Assembly (NCBI RefSeq): GCF_014646335.1 | Contig: NZ_BMNG01000002.1 | Coordinates: 558,001 to 622,000 of the forward strand | DNA: 64,000 nucleotides | Source of the DNA: Streptomyces lasiicapitis | GTDB taxonomy: Bacteria; Actinomycetota; Actinomycetes; Streptomycetales; Streptomycetaceae | Reading direction: 5' to 3' | Part shown: in pieces, positions 55,590-64,000 of the stretch | How positions within the stretch are numbered: position 1 is the first letter of the stretch | Layout: the number at the start of each line of letters is the position of its first letter | Position numbers and translations under genes: made by a program | The notes under the pieces: generated by a model | Database searches by the model: none | What the model was told of the DNA's origin: nothing | The model's input: the letters and a program-made list of their open reading frames with translations, nothing else

Positions 55590-58500
55590 ATGGCGAACGA
55601 GCAGAAACTCCGCGAGTACCTCAAGCGAGTTACCGCGGATCTGCACCAGACCCGGCAGCGTCTACAGGACGCCGAGTCCGTGAGCCGGGAGCCCATCGCC
55701 ATCGTCGCGATGAGCTGCCGCTACCCCGGCGGGGTCGCCGGACCGGAAGACCTGTGGCGGCTCGTCGCCGACGGCGGGGACGCGATCTCCCCCTTCCCGG
55801 ACGACCGGGGCTGGGACGCGGACCTCCACGACCCCGACCCGACGACCCCCGGCAAGAGCTATGCGCGCGAGGGCGGTTTCCTGCATGACGCGGCACAGTT
55901 CGACCCGGCCTTCTTCGGCATCTCCCCGCGCGAGGCACTCGCCATCGACCCGCAGCAGCGCCTGCTCCTCGAAGCCACCTGGGAGGCGTTCGAGCGGGCG
56001 GGCGTGGACCCGCTGTCCGTGCGCGGCTCCAGGACGGGTGTCTTCGTCGGCGTCATGTACGGCGACTACGGCAACCGCATCCTCAGCAACCCCGAGGGCC
56101 TGGAGGAATTCGAGGGCTACCTCGGCAACGGCAGCGCGGGCAGCATCGCCTCCGGACGCGTCTCCTACACCTTCGGTCTCGAAGGCCCCGCCGTCACCAT
56201 CGACACCGCCTGCTCGTCCTCGCTCGTCGCCCTGCACCTGGCCGCTCAGTCCCTGCGCGACGGCGAGTGCACGATGGCCCTCGCGGGCGGCGTGACCGTC
56301 ATGTCCACACCGGACACCTTCGTGGAGTTCAGCCGCCAGCGCGGCCTCGCGGCCGACGGCCGCTGCAAGGCGTTCGCGGAGGCCGCCGACGGCACCGGCT
56401 GGGGCGAGGGCGTCGGACTCCTAGTCCTCGAGCGCCTCTCGGACGCCCGCCGCAACGGCCACCAGGTCCTCGCCGTCGTACGCGGCACCGCCGTCAACCA
56501 GGACGGCGCGAGCAGCGGCCTGACCGCCCCCAACGGACCCGCCCAACAGCGCGTCATCCGCGCCGCGTTGGCGAACGCGGGCCTCGCGGCGAGCGACGTC
56601 GACGCCGTGGAGGCCCATGGCACGGGCACCACGCTCGGCGACCCCATCGAAGCCCAGGCCCTGCTCGCCACGTACGGACAGGAACGGCCGGCTGGCCCCT
56701 CCGGCGACCGCGAACCCCTCTGGCTCGGCTCGGTCAAGTCCAACCTCGGGCACACCCAGGCCGCCGCCGGTGTCGCGGGCGTCATCAAGATGGTGATGGC
56801 GATGCGCCACGGCGTGCTGCCCCGCACACTGCACGTGGACCGGCCGAACTCACACGTCGACTGGTCGGCCGGAGCTGTCGAGCTCCTGACGGAGACCCGC
56901 GAGTGGACGGAGGCCGAGCGGCCGCGTCGCGCGGGTGTGTCGTCGTTCGGAGTGAGCGGCACGAATGCCCACGTGATCGTGGAGCAGACGTCGGTGGCGG
57001 AAGTAACTGAGTCTGCTGAAACGAGCGTTCTATCTACTGCGACACCATGGTTCGTGTCGGGCCGGAGCGCGGAGGCGTTGCGGGCGCAGGCCGAGCGGCT
57101 GCGCGAGCACGCGGTGGCGCGGGCCGACCTCGACCCGGCAGACGTGGGTTGGTCGCTGCTGTCGGGCCGGGCTGTGCATGAACACCGCGCTGTGGTCTTC
57201 GGCCGGGAGCGGGAAGAGTTCCTGGCCGGGCTTGAGACCGTCGCCTCCGGTGGTCCGGGTGTGGTGTCGGGGACTGTGGCCGAGGGGCGCCTCGCTGTCC
57301 TGTTCACCGGTCAGGGGAGTCAGCGGCTGGGTATGGGCCGGGAGTTGTACGAGGCCTTCCCGGTGTTCGCGGACGCGCTGGACGAGGTGTGTGCCCACCT
57401 GGATGCCTCGCTGGAGAAGCCCCTGAAGGACGTCATGTTCGGGGCGGATGCCGGGCTGTTGGAGCAGACGGGGTACGCGCAGCCCGCGCTGTTCGCCGTC
57501 GAGGTGGCCTTGTACCGCCTTGCCGAGTCCTTCGGGGTGCGGCCCCAGATTGTCGGCGGGCATTCGATCGGTGAGCTGACGGCTGCGTACGTGGCTGGAG
57601 TCTGGTCGCTGGAGGATGCGGCCCAACTGGTCGTGGCACGCGGGCGGTTGATGCAGTCGCTGCCCGAGGGCGGGGCGATGCTGGCCGTCCAGGCGGCGGA
57701 GGCCGATGTCCTCCCGCTGCTGGAGGGCATGGAAGACCGTGTCGGCGTGGCGGCTGTGAACGGCCCCGCGCAGGTGGTCCTCTCCGGTGACCGCTCGGTC
57801 CTGGAGGGCCTGGAGGAGACCCTGCGCGGTGAGGGCAGGAAGGTGCGCTGGCTGAAGGTCTCGCACGCGTTCCATTCGCCGCTGATGGACCCGGTGCTCG
57901 ACGACTTCCGCAAGGTGGCGGAAGGGCTGGCCTACCAGGACCCGAAGCTGCCGGTCATCTCCAACGTGACCGGTGAGCCGGCCGAGTCGGCCCAGCTCAA
58001 GGACCCGGAGTACTGGGTGCGGCACGTCCGCGAGGCCGTCCGTTTCCACGACGGTCTGACCACTCTGACCGCGCAGGGCGTGTCGACGCTTCTGGAACTC
58101 GGCCCGGACGCCGTCCTGACCCCGATGGCGCACGACACCCTCACCGACCCGGCCGCGCAGGCGGGCCTGGTCGCCGCCGTACGCAAGGACCGCCCGGAAG
58201 TGGACACCTTCCTGGCCGCCCTCGCCCGGCTCCACGTACGGGGCGTCACTGTCGACTGGACCCGGTTCTTCGAGCCGGTCGAGTCCCGACGCCGCGTGGA
58301 CCTGCCCACCTACGCCTTCCAGCACGAGCACTACTGGCTCAACCCGCTGGAGAAGGCGGCGGAGGCGAGGGCGGGTGCCGACCCCGTGGACGCGAGTTTC
58401 TGGAAGGCCGTGGAGGACGAGGACCTCGCGGCGCTGACGGGCGCCCTGGAAGTCGACGAGGAGGCGCCGTTCCGTTCGGTGCTGCCCGCGCTGACGGCAT

Positions 58501-61500
58501 GGCGGCGGCAGCGGCACGCGCAGTCCGAGCTGGACCGCTGGCAGTACCGCATCGCGTGGAAGCCCCTCGCGAAGGTGGCGCGGCCCGGGCTCACGGGCAC
58601 GTGGCTGGTCGTGGCGCCCGCCGGGGACGCGGCGGAGCCGTGGATCGACGCCTCCGTAAGGGCGTTGGAGCAGAGCGGGGCGCAGGCGCGCGTGCTGCGG
58701 GTCGAGCCGCTGGACGCGGACCGAACCGTGCTGCTGGAGAAGCTGAAGGGCGCCCTCTCGGACATCGGCGAGAGCCAGGGCACCTCTGTGACCGGAGTGC
58801 TGTCCCTGCCGGCCTGCGTGCCGACATCGGAGGCCTCGAAGACGCGCGCCGTCGACGGCGAGTCCGTCCCGGCCGAAGTGCTCCGCACCCTCGCCCTCGT
58901 CCAGGCCCTTGGTGACGCGGACGTGACCGCGCCACTGTGGGTGGCGACGCGCGGCGCGGTCTCCGTGGGCGCCTCGGACGCCACCGCCGATGCGGACGGC
59001 GCGGCGGTGTGGGGCCTGGGCCGGGTCGCGGCCCTCGAACACCCGGAGCGCTGGGGCGGTCTGGTCGATCTGCCCGAGACGGCGGACGCGCGCGCGGCTT
59101 CGCGGCTCGCGCAGGTCCTCGGGGCCGCGTCGGGCGAGGACCAGGTGGCGGTGCGCGGGTCGGGCGTGTTCGTACGCCGGTTGGTGCGCGCGCCCTTCGG
59201 CGACGCGGACGTGTCCGGCGGGCCGGCGGGCGAGTGGTCCCCGCGCGGCGGCACGGTACTGGTCACCGGCGGCACGGGTGCCCTCGGCGCGCACGTCGCG
59301 CGGTGGCTGGCACGCGAGGGCGCCGAACACCTCGTACTGACGAGCCGTCGTGGCCCCGACGCGCCCGGAGCCCTTGAACTCCGGGCGGAACTGGCGCAGT
59401 TGGGGGCACGGGCAACCATCGCCGCGTGCGACGCGGCGGACCGCGACGCGCTGGCTCGCCTCCTGGACGACCTACCCGACGACGCGCCGCTGACCGGTGT
59501 CTTCCACACGGCCGGAGTCCTGGACGACGGCGTGCTCGACGGCCTCACCGAAGACCGGATGGCTTCCGTGTTCCGCGCGAAGGCGGAGTCGGCCCGGCAC
59601 TTGGACGAGCTGACCCGCGACGCGGCGGACCTGACCGCGTTCGTCCTCTTCTCCTCCCTCACCGGCACCGTGGGCGCGCCCGGCCAGGGCAACTACGCCG
59701 CCGCGAACGCCTTCCTCGACGCCCTCGCCGAACGGCGGCGCGCCGCCGGACTGCCCGCCGTCTCGCTCGCCTGGGGACCCTGGGGCGGTGGCGGCATGGC
59801 CGCCGACGACGGCTCCGAGGAGCGGATGCGCCAGGCCGGACTGCCGGTCATGGACCCCGCACGCGCCACCGAGGCACTGCGCAGGGCGACGCTCCACGCG
59901 GCGACGCAAGGCGGTCAGGCGGCGACGCGCGGCGCCCAGGGCGCGACGTACGGCGAGGGCGCGACGCACGGCAGCCAGGCGGACAGCCCGGCGCCGATCC
60001 GGCAGGACGCCGCGCTCGTCGTCGCCGACGTCGTCTGGGACCGTTTCACGGACGGCTTCACCGCGACCCGCCGCAGCACCCTCTTCGACGACCTGCCGGA
60101 GGCGGCAGCCGCCCGCACGGCCCGCCCCACCGGTGCGGACGACTCCGAAACCCCGCCCCTGAAGCAGCAGTTGAGCGCGCTGTCCCGCCCGGACGCCGAG
60201 CGTGCCCTGCTCGACCTCGTCCGGACCCAGGCGGCGGCCGTGCTCGGACACGGCGGCACGCAGGCGGTTCCCGGGGACGGCGCGTTCAAGGGCCTCGGGT
60301 TCGACTCGCTCACCTCGGTCGAGTTCCGCAACCGGCTCGGCGCCGCGACCGGCCTGAACCTGCCGGCCACCCTGGTCTTCGACCACCCCTCGCCGCGCGC
60401 CGTCGCCGACTACCTCTCCGGCCACCTCCTCACCGCCGACACCACCGACAGCGCCACCGTGACGCCGACGGTCACGGGGACGGCAGCCGACGACGACCCC
60501 ATCGCGATCGTCTCGATGAGCTGCCGGTTCCCCGGCGGAGTACGCGGCCCGGAAGACCTGTGGCGGCTGGTCGCGGACGGCGTCGACGCGCTGGGCGAGT
60601 TCCCCGCCGACCGCGGCTGGGACACGGGCACGCTGTACGACCCCGACCCGGCGACGCCCGGCTCCACCTATGCCCGCCAGGGCGGATTCCTGCCGGACGC
60701 GGCCGGGTTCGACGCGGACTTCTTCGGCATCTCGCCGCGCGAGGCCCTCGCCATGGACCCGCAGCAGCGGCTCCTCCTGGAGACCGCTTGGGAACTGTTC
60801 GAGCGCGCCGGCATCGCGCCGCCGACGCTGCACGGCAGCCGCACCGGCGTGTTCGCGGGCACCAACGGCCAGGACTACCTGGACCTCCTCAAGGACGCGC
60901 CCGACGGCGCCGAGGGCTACATCGGCACGGGCAACGCCGCCAGCGTCGTCTCCGGCCGCCTGTCGTACGCCTTCGGTTTCGAAGGCCCCGCCATGACCGT
61001 CGACACGGCGTGCTCGTCGGCCCTCGTCGCACTGCACCTCGCGGCGCAGGCCCTGCGGCAGGGCGAGTGCGACATGGCCCTCGCGGGCGGCGTGACCGTG
61101 ATGTCCACGCCGAGCGCCTTCATCGAGTTCAGCCGCCAGCGCGGTCTCGCCGCCGACGGCCGCTGCAAGGCGTTCGCGGACGCGGCGGACGGCACGGGCT
61201 GGGGCGAGGGTGTCGGCCTGCTGTTGCTGGAGCGCCTTTCGGACGCCCGCCGCAACGGCCACGAGATTCTCGCGGTCGTACGCGGCTCCGCCGTCAACCA
61301 GGACGGCGCCAGCAACGGCCTCACCGCCCCCAACGGCCCGTCCCAGCAGCGCGTGATCCGCGCCGCTCTCGCCAACGCCCGCCTTGCGGCCGGTGACGTC
61401 GACGCCGTCGAGGCCCACGGCACCGGTACGTCATTGGGCGACCCCATCGAAGCGCAGGCGCTCCTCGCGACCTACGGGCAGGAGCGGGCGGCCGACCGGC

Positions 61501-64000
61501 CGCTGTGGCTGGGATCGGTGAAGTCGAACATCGGCCACACCCAGGCCGCCGCCGGCGCCGCGGGCGTCATCAAGATGGTCATGGCGATGCGCCATGGGAC
61601 ACTTCCGCCGACACTCCACGTGGACGCGCCCAGCACACATGTGGACTGGTCGGCGGGCTCGGTCGAGCTGCTGACGGAGGCCCGGGAGTGGCCGGGGCGT
61701 GAGGGCGTGCCGCGTCGTGCGGGTGTGTCGTCGTTCGGTGTGAGCGGGACGAACGCGCATGTGATCGTGGAGCAGGCGTCGGTGGCGGCACCTACTGTCG
61801 CTGCTAAAACGAGCGTTCTATCTACTGCGACACCATGGTTGGTGTCGGGCCGGAGCGCGGACGCACTGCGGGCGCAGGCCGAGCGGCTGCGCGAGCACGT
61901 GACCGGACGCGCCGAGCTTGAGCCCGTGGACGTGGGCTGGTCGCTGCTTTCGGGTCGTGCTGTGCACGAGCACCGGGCTGTGGTCCTCGGGCAGGGACGA
62001 GGACAGTTCCTGTCCGGGTTGGAGGCGTTGGCTTCCGGTAGCCGTTCGGGCGTGGTGTCGGGGTCCGTTGTCGAGGGCCGCCTCGGGGTGGTCTTCACCG
62101 GGCAGGGCAGCCAGCGGCTCGGTATGGGCCGTGAGTTGTACGAGGCATTCCCGGTGTTCGCGGACGCGCTGGACGAGGTTTGCGCACACCTGGACGGGCT
62201 CCTCGACCGGCCCCTGAAGGAGGTCATGTTCGGTACGGACGCCGGGCTGTTGGAGCAGACGGGGTACGCGCAGCCCGCGCTGTTCGCCGTCGAGGTGGCC
62301 CTGTTCCGGCTGGCTGAGTCGTTCGGGGTGCGTCCCGAGATCGTCGGCGGTCATTCGATCGGTGAGTTGACGGCTGCGTACGTAGCCGGACTGTGGTCGC
62401 TGGAGGATGCGGCCCAACTCGTCGCTGCGCGCGGGCGGTTGATGCAGGCGCTGCCCGAGGGTGGAGCGATGCTCGCCGTGCAGGCGGCGGAGGCCGATGT
62501 GCTGCCGCTGCTGGTGGGGATGGAGGACCGTGCCGGTGTGGCGGCGGTGAACGGTCCCGCGCAGGTGGTCCTCTCCGGTGACCGCTCGGTCCTGGAGGGC
62601 TTGGAGGAGATCCTTCGCGGGCAGGGGCGTACGGTGCGCTGGCTGAAGGTCTCGCACGCGTTCCACTCGCCGCTGATGGACCCGGTCCTCGACGACTTCC
62701 GCAAGGTCGCGGAAGGGCTGGTCTACCAGGACCCGAAGCTGCCGGTGGTCTCGAACGTCACTGGTGAGTTGGCCGAGTCGGCCCAGCTCAAGGACCCCGA
62801 GTACTGGGTACGTCACGTCCGCGAGGCGGTCCGTTTCCACGACGGCCTCGGTGCTCTCACCGGCTTCGGCGCGACGACACTCCTTGAGCTCGGCCCCGAC
62901 TCCGTACTCACGGCGATGGCGCACGACACCCTCACCGACCCCACCGCGCAGGCGGGCCTCATAGCCGCCGTACGCAAGGACCGCCCGGAAGCGGACACCT
63001 TCCTGACCGCCCTCGCCCAGCTCCATGTGCGCGGGGCAGAGGTCGATTGGGAGCCGCTGTACGCCCCGATCGAGTCCCGCGCCCGCGTCGAACTCCCCAC
63101 GTACGCCTTCCAGCACCAGAGCTACTGGCCGCAGCCGAAGGAGTCCGCGTCGGCCGACGGTCAAGGCACCGGTGTGGACGCCGAGTTCTGGGAGGTCGTC
63201 CAGCGCGAGGACCTCGAAGGGCTTGCGGAGACGCTGGAACTCGATCAGGACGCGTCCCTGAAGTCGGTGCTGCCCGCGCTCGCGTCCTGGCGGCGCCGGC
63301 AGCAGGAACAGCAGCAGGTGGACGCTCTGCGCTACCAGGTCACGTGGAAGCCGCTGTCCGGAACCTCCGCGCCCGGCGCAGGTCCGGCCCTCCAGGGCAC
63401 CTGGGCGCTCGTGGTCCCGGACGCCGCCGCCGGCCACCCGTGGTGCGCGGCCGCCGAAGAGGCGCTCGCCGCCGCCGGTGCGGACGTTCAGCGCGTCGTC
63501 GTAGGGGACGAGGCCGCCGATCGTACGGAGATGACGACGCTCCTGCGGGAGCTGGACGCCCCCCTCGCCGGGGTGCTTTCGCTCCTGGCCCTGGACGAGC
63601 GCCCGTACGGGCACTCAGGGGCGCTCGCGGAGTCGGCAGCCTTCACCCACGGCATGGCCGCGACCCTCGCCCTGACGCAGGCCGTCGTGGACGCCGAGGT
63701 CGGCGGGCGGCTGTGGATCGCCACGTGCGGCGCGGTGTCCGTCGGTGCCACCGAGTCCGTGCGCGGGGTCGCGCAGTCGCAGGCATGGGGATTCGGGCGG
63801 GTCGTGGGCCTGGAACACCCGGAGGTGTGGGGCGGCCTCATCGACCTCGACCTCGCCGACGCCTCCGAGACCGTCACGGTTTCCGCGCGCACCCACCTCA
63901 CGACCCTCCTCTCCCGCACCGCCACGGAGGACTCCACCGAGGACCAGCTTGCCGTCCGCCCCTCGGGAGTCCTCGTACGCCGTCTCGTGCGCGCGCCCAG
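55590..64000 (+). CDS. Type I modular PKS, modules 4-5 (3' partial)
   Basis: The frame is open from ATG 55590, behind GAAGGAG, to the window end (2803 codons seen). An N-terminal coiled-coil docking segment, [20 protein letters not shown], should receive the chain from the preceding PKS. Domain order: KS-AT(mal)-KR-ACP, then KS-AT(mal) and the structural half of a KR. Key residues: KS4 Cys208, AT4 Ser659, KR4 LDD and Tyr1369, ACP4 Ser1573, KS5 Cys1808, AT5 Ser2256. Both ATs carry HAFH, indicating malonyl-CoA. Whether module 5 has DH or ER cannot be seen, but the AT is followed by the KR structural subdomain without a DH. A repeat-rich linker precedes ACP4. Confidence 0.94.
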   Translation, partial: MANEQKLREYLKRVTADLHQTRQRLQDAESVSREPIAIVAMSCRYPGGVAGPEDLWRLVADGGDAISPFPDDRGWDADLHDPDPTTPGKSYAREGGFLHDAAQFDPAFFGISPREALAIDPQQRLLLEATWEAFERAGVDPLSVRGSRTGVFVGVMYGDYGNRILSNPEGLEEFEGYLGNGSAGSIASGRVSYTFGLEGPAVTIDTACSSSLVALHLAAQSLRDGECTMALAGGVTVMSTPDTFVEFSRQRGLAADGRCKAFAEAADGTGWGEGVGLLVLERLSDARRNGHQVLAVVRGTAVNQDGASSGLTAPNGPAQQRVIRAALANAGLAASDVDAVEAHGTGTTLGDPIEAQALLATYGQERPAGPSGDREPLWLGSVKSNLGHTQAAAGVAGVIKMVMAMRHGVLPRTLHVDRPNSHVDWSAGAVELLTETREWTEAERPRRAGVSSFGVSGTNAHVIVEQTSVAEVTESAETSVLSTATPWFVSGRSAEALRAQAERLREHAVARADLDPADVGWSLLSGRAVHEHRAVVFGREREEFLAGLETVASGGPGVVSGTVAEGRLAVLFTGQGSQRLGMGRELYEAFPVFADALDEVCAHLDASLEKPLKDVMFGADAGLLEQTGYAQPALFAVEVALYRLAESFGVRPQIVGGHSIGELTAAYVAGVWSLEDAAQLVVARGRLMQSLPEGGAMLAVQAAEADVLPLLEGMEDRVGVAAVNGPAQVVLSGDRSVLEGLEETLRGEGRKVRWLKVSHAFHSPLMDPVLDDFRKVAEGLAYQDPKLPVISNVTGEPAESAQLKDPEYWVRHVREAVRFHDGLTTLTAQGVSTLLELGPDAVLTPMAHDTLTDPAAQAGLVAAVRKDRPEVDTFLAALARLHVRGVTVDWTRFFEPVESRRRVDLPTYAFQHEHYWLNPLEKAAEARAGADPVDASFWKAVEDEDLAALTGALEVDEEAPFRSVLPALTAWRRQRHAQSELDRWQYRIAWKPLAKVARPGLTGTWLVVAPAGDAAEPWIDASVRALEQSGAQARVLRVEPLDADRTVLLEKLKGALSDIGESQGTSVTGVLSLPACVPTSEASKTRAVDGESVPAEVLRTLALVQALGDADVTAPLWVATRGAVSVGASDATADADGAAVWGLGRVAALEHPERWGGLVDLPETADARAASRLAQVLGAASGEDQVAVRGSGVFVRRLVRAPFGDADVSGGPAGEWSPRGGTVLVTGGTGALGAHVARWLAREGAEHLVLTSRRGPDAPGALELRAELAQLGARATIAACDAADRDALARLLDDLPDDAPLTGVFHTAGVLDDGVLDGLTEDRMASVFRAKAESARHLDELTRDAADLTAFVLFSSLTGTVGAPGQGNYAAANAFLDALAERRRAAGLPAVSLAWGPWGGGGMAADDGSEERMRQAGLPVMDPARATEALRRATLHAATQGGQAATRGAQGATYGEGATHGSQADSPAPIRQDAALVVADVVWDRFTDGFTATRRSTLFDDLPEAAAARTARPTGADDSETPPLKQQLSALSRPDAERALLDLVRTQAAAVLGHGGTQAVPGDGAFKGLGFDSLTSVEFRNRLGAATGLNLPATLVFDHPSPRAVADYLSGHLLTADTTDSATVTPTVTGTAADDDPIAIVSMSCRFPGGVRGPEDLWRLVADGVDALGEFPADRGWDTGTLYDPDPATPGSTYARQGGFLPDAAGFDADFFGISPREALAMDPQQRLLLETAWELFERAGIAPPTLHGSRTGVFAGTNGQDYLDLLKDAPDGAEGYIGTGNAASVVSGRLSYAFGFEGPAMTVDTACSSALVALHLAAQALRQGECDMALAGGVTVMSTPSAFIEFSRQRGLAADGRCKAFADAADGTGWGEGVGLLLLERLSDARRNGHEILAVVRGSAVNQDGASNGLTAPNGPSQQRVIRAALANARLAAGDVDAVEAHGTGTSLGDPIEAQALLATYGQERAADRPLWLGSVKSNIGHTQAAAGAAGVIKMVMAMRHGTLPPTLHVDAPSTHVDWSAGSVELLTEAREWPGREGVPRRAGVSSFGVSGTNAHVIVEQASVAAPTVAAKTSVLSTATPWLVSGRSADALRAQAERLREHVTGRAELEPVDVGWSLLSGRAVHEHRAVVLGQGRGQFLSGLEALASGSRSGVVSGSVVEGRLGVVFTGQGSQRLGMGRELYEAFPVFADALDEVCAHLDGLLDRPLKEVMFGTDAGLLEQTGYAQPALFAVEVALFRLAESFGVRPEIVGGHSIGELTAAYVAGLWSLEDAAQLVAARGRLMQALPEGGAMLAVQAAEADVLPLLVGMEDRAGVAAVNGPAQVVLSGDRSVLEGLEEILRGQGRTVRWLKVSHAFHSPLMDPVLDDFRKVAEGLVYQDPKLPVVSNVTGELAESAQLKDPEYWVRHVREAVRFHDGLGALTGFGATTLLELGPDSVLTAMAHDTLTDPTAQAGLIAAVRKDRPEADTFLTALAQLHVRGAEVDWEPLYAPIESRARVELPTYAFQHQSYWPQPKESASADGQGTGVDAEFWEVVQREDLEGLAETLELDQDASLKSVLPALASWRRRQQEQQQVDALRYQVTWKPLSGTSAPGAGPALQGTWALVVPDAAAGHPWCAAAEEALAAAGADVQRVVVGDEAADRTEMTTLLRELDAPLAGVLSLLALDERPYGHSGALAESAAFTHGMAATLALTQAVVDAEVGGRLWIATCGAVSVGATESVRGVAQSQAWGFGRVVGLEHPEVWGGLIDLDLADASETVTVSARTHLTTLLSRTATEDSTEDQLAVRPSGVLVRRLVRAP
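55680..60420 (+). other. PKS module 4: KS-AT(malonyl)-KR-ACP
   Basis: KS ~32-465, AT ~567-880, KR ~1221-1400, ACP ~1535-1610. All catalytic motifs are present. The KR has LDD (B-type), so it should leave a hydroxyl. The KR-ACP linker is enlarged by an imperfect 18-21 bp tandem repeat at 59901-59981. Confidence 0.9.
59901..59981 (+). repeat. Imperfect tandem repeat in KR4-ACP4 linker
   Basis: Units beginning GCGACG occur at 59901, 59922, 59943 and 59961 (spacing 21, 21, 18), encoding AT-(Q/R/Y/H)-G repeats rich in Gly, Ala and Gln. The unit length keeps the frame. It gives a flexible, extended linker. Confidence 0.75.
60490..64000 (+). other. PKS module 5 (partial): KS-AT(malonyl)-KR start
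   Basis: KS ~1634-2060 (Cys1808, TACSSA variant), AT ~2165-2470 (Ser2256, HAFH). From residue ~2583 the structural subdomain of a ketoreductase begins, and the window stops before its catalytic half. No DH lies between AT and KR. Confidence 0.88.

Overview
The window is a piece of a Streptomyces-type actinomycete chromosome. The DNA is very GC-rich, third codon positions are almost all G or C, GTG and TTG starts are frequent, and TTA codons are nearly absent. Most of the window is taken up by modular polyketide synthase (PKS) genes, regulators, transporters and secreted hydrolases.

Left edge (1-2992): the 3' end of one type I PKS gene (acyltransferase remnant, ACP, thioesterase), translationally coupled to a SAM methyltransferase. 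This is the release end of a biosynthetic cluster that lies mostly outside the window.

Middle (3100 to about 28663): ordinary chromosomal genes. They include a thiolase, a TSUP exporter, two cobalamin genes (cobK, cobF) with a DHA2 efflux pump, a DUF309 protein and tRNA-Pro(GGG). A secreted phospholipase A2 precedes a set for extracellular poly-3-hydroxybutyrate use: secreted depolymerase, 3-hydroxybutyrate dehydrogenase, MHS symporter and GAF/PucR regulator. Then come an ABC exporter, a CGNR regulator with a divergent MFS gene, a TetR/oxidoreductase pair with twin operators, a GNAT enzyme, a Tat-secreted GH3 glycosidase, an ABC exporter behind a near-canonical SoxR box, and a second TetR gene.

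Right part (28623-64000): the start of a second, large PKS cluster. It opens with a phosphopantetheinyl transferase coupled to a GT2-GtrA glycosyltransferase. About 1.2 kb of apparently non-coding DNA follows, then a LAL-type LuxR activator with a TTA codon, and a second TTA-containing gene for an ABC-ATPase-like protein that has lost its nucleotide-binding residues. Next come an L-amino-acid 2-monooxygenase, a two-gene DrrAB-type exporter, and two PKS genes. The first (5228 aa) begins with a lone ACP, then has three modules: KS-AT(methylmalonyl)-KR-ACP, KS-AT(malonyl)-KR-ACP and KS-AT(malonyl)-DH-KR-ACP. The second runs off the window after KS-AT(malonyl)-KR-ACP and KS-AT(malonyl)-(KR).

A lone loading ACP together with a lysine/arginine-type 2-monooxygenase suggests an amino- or guanidino-acyl starter derived from arginine or lysine, as in marginolactones and linear aminopolyols. 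Three promoter regions of this cluster (monooxygenase, first PKS gene, second PKS gene) share AGGGG direct repeats 11 bp apart. These are candidate sites for the cluster activator, which the TTA codons would place under bldA control.
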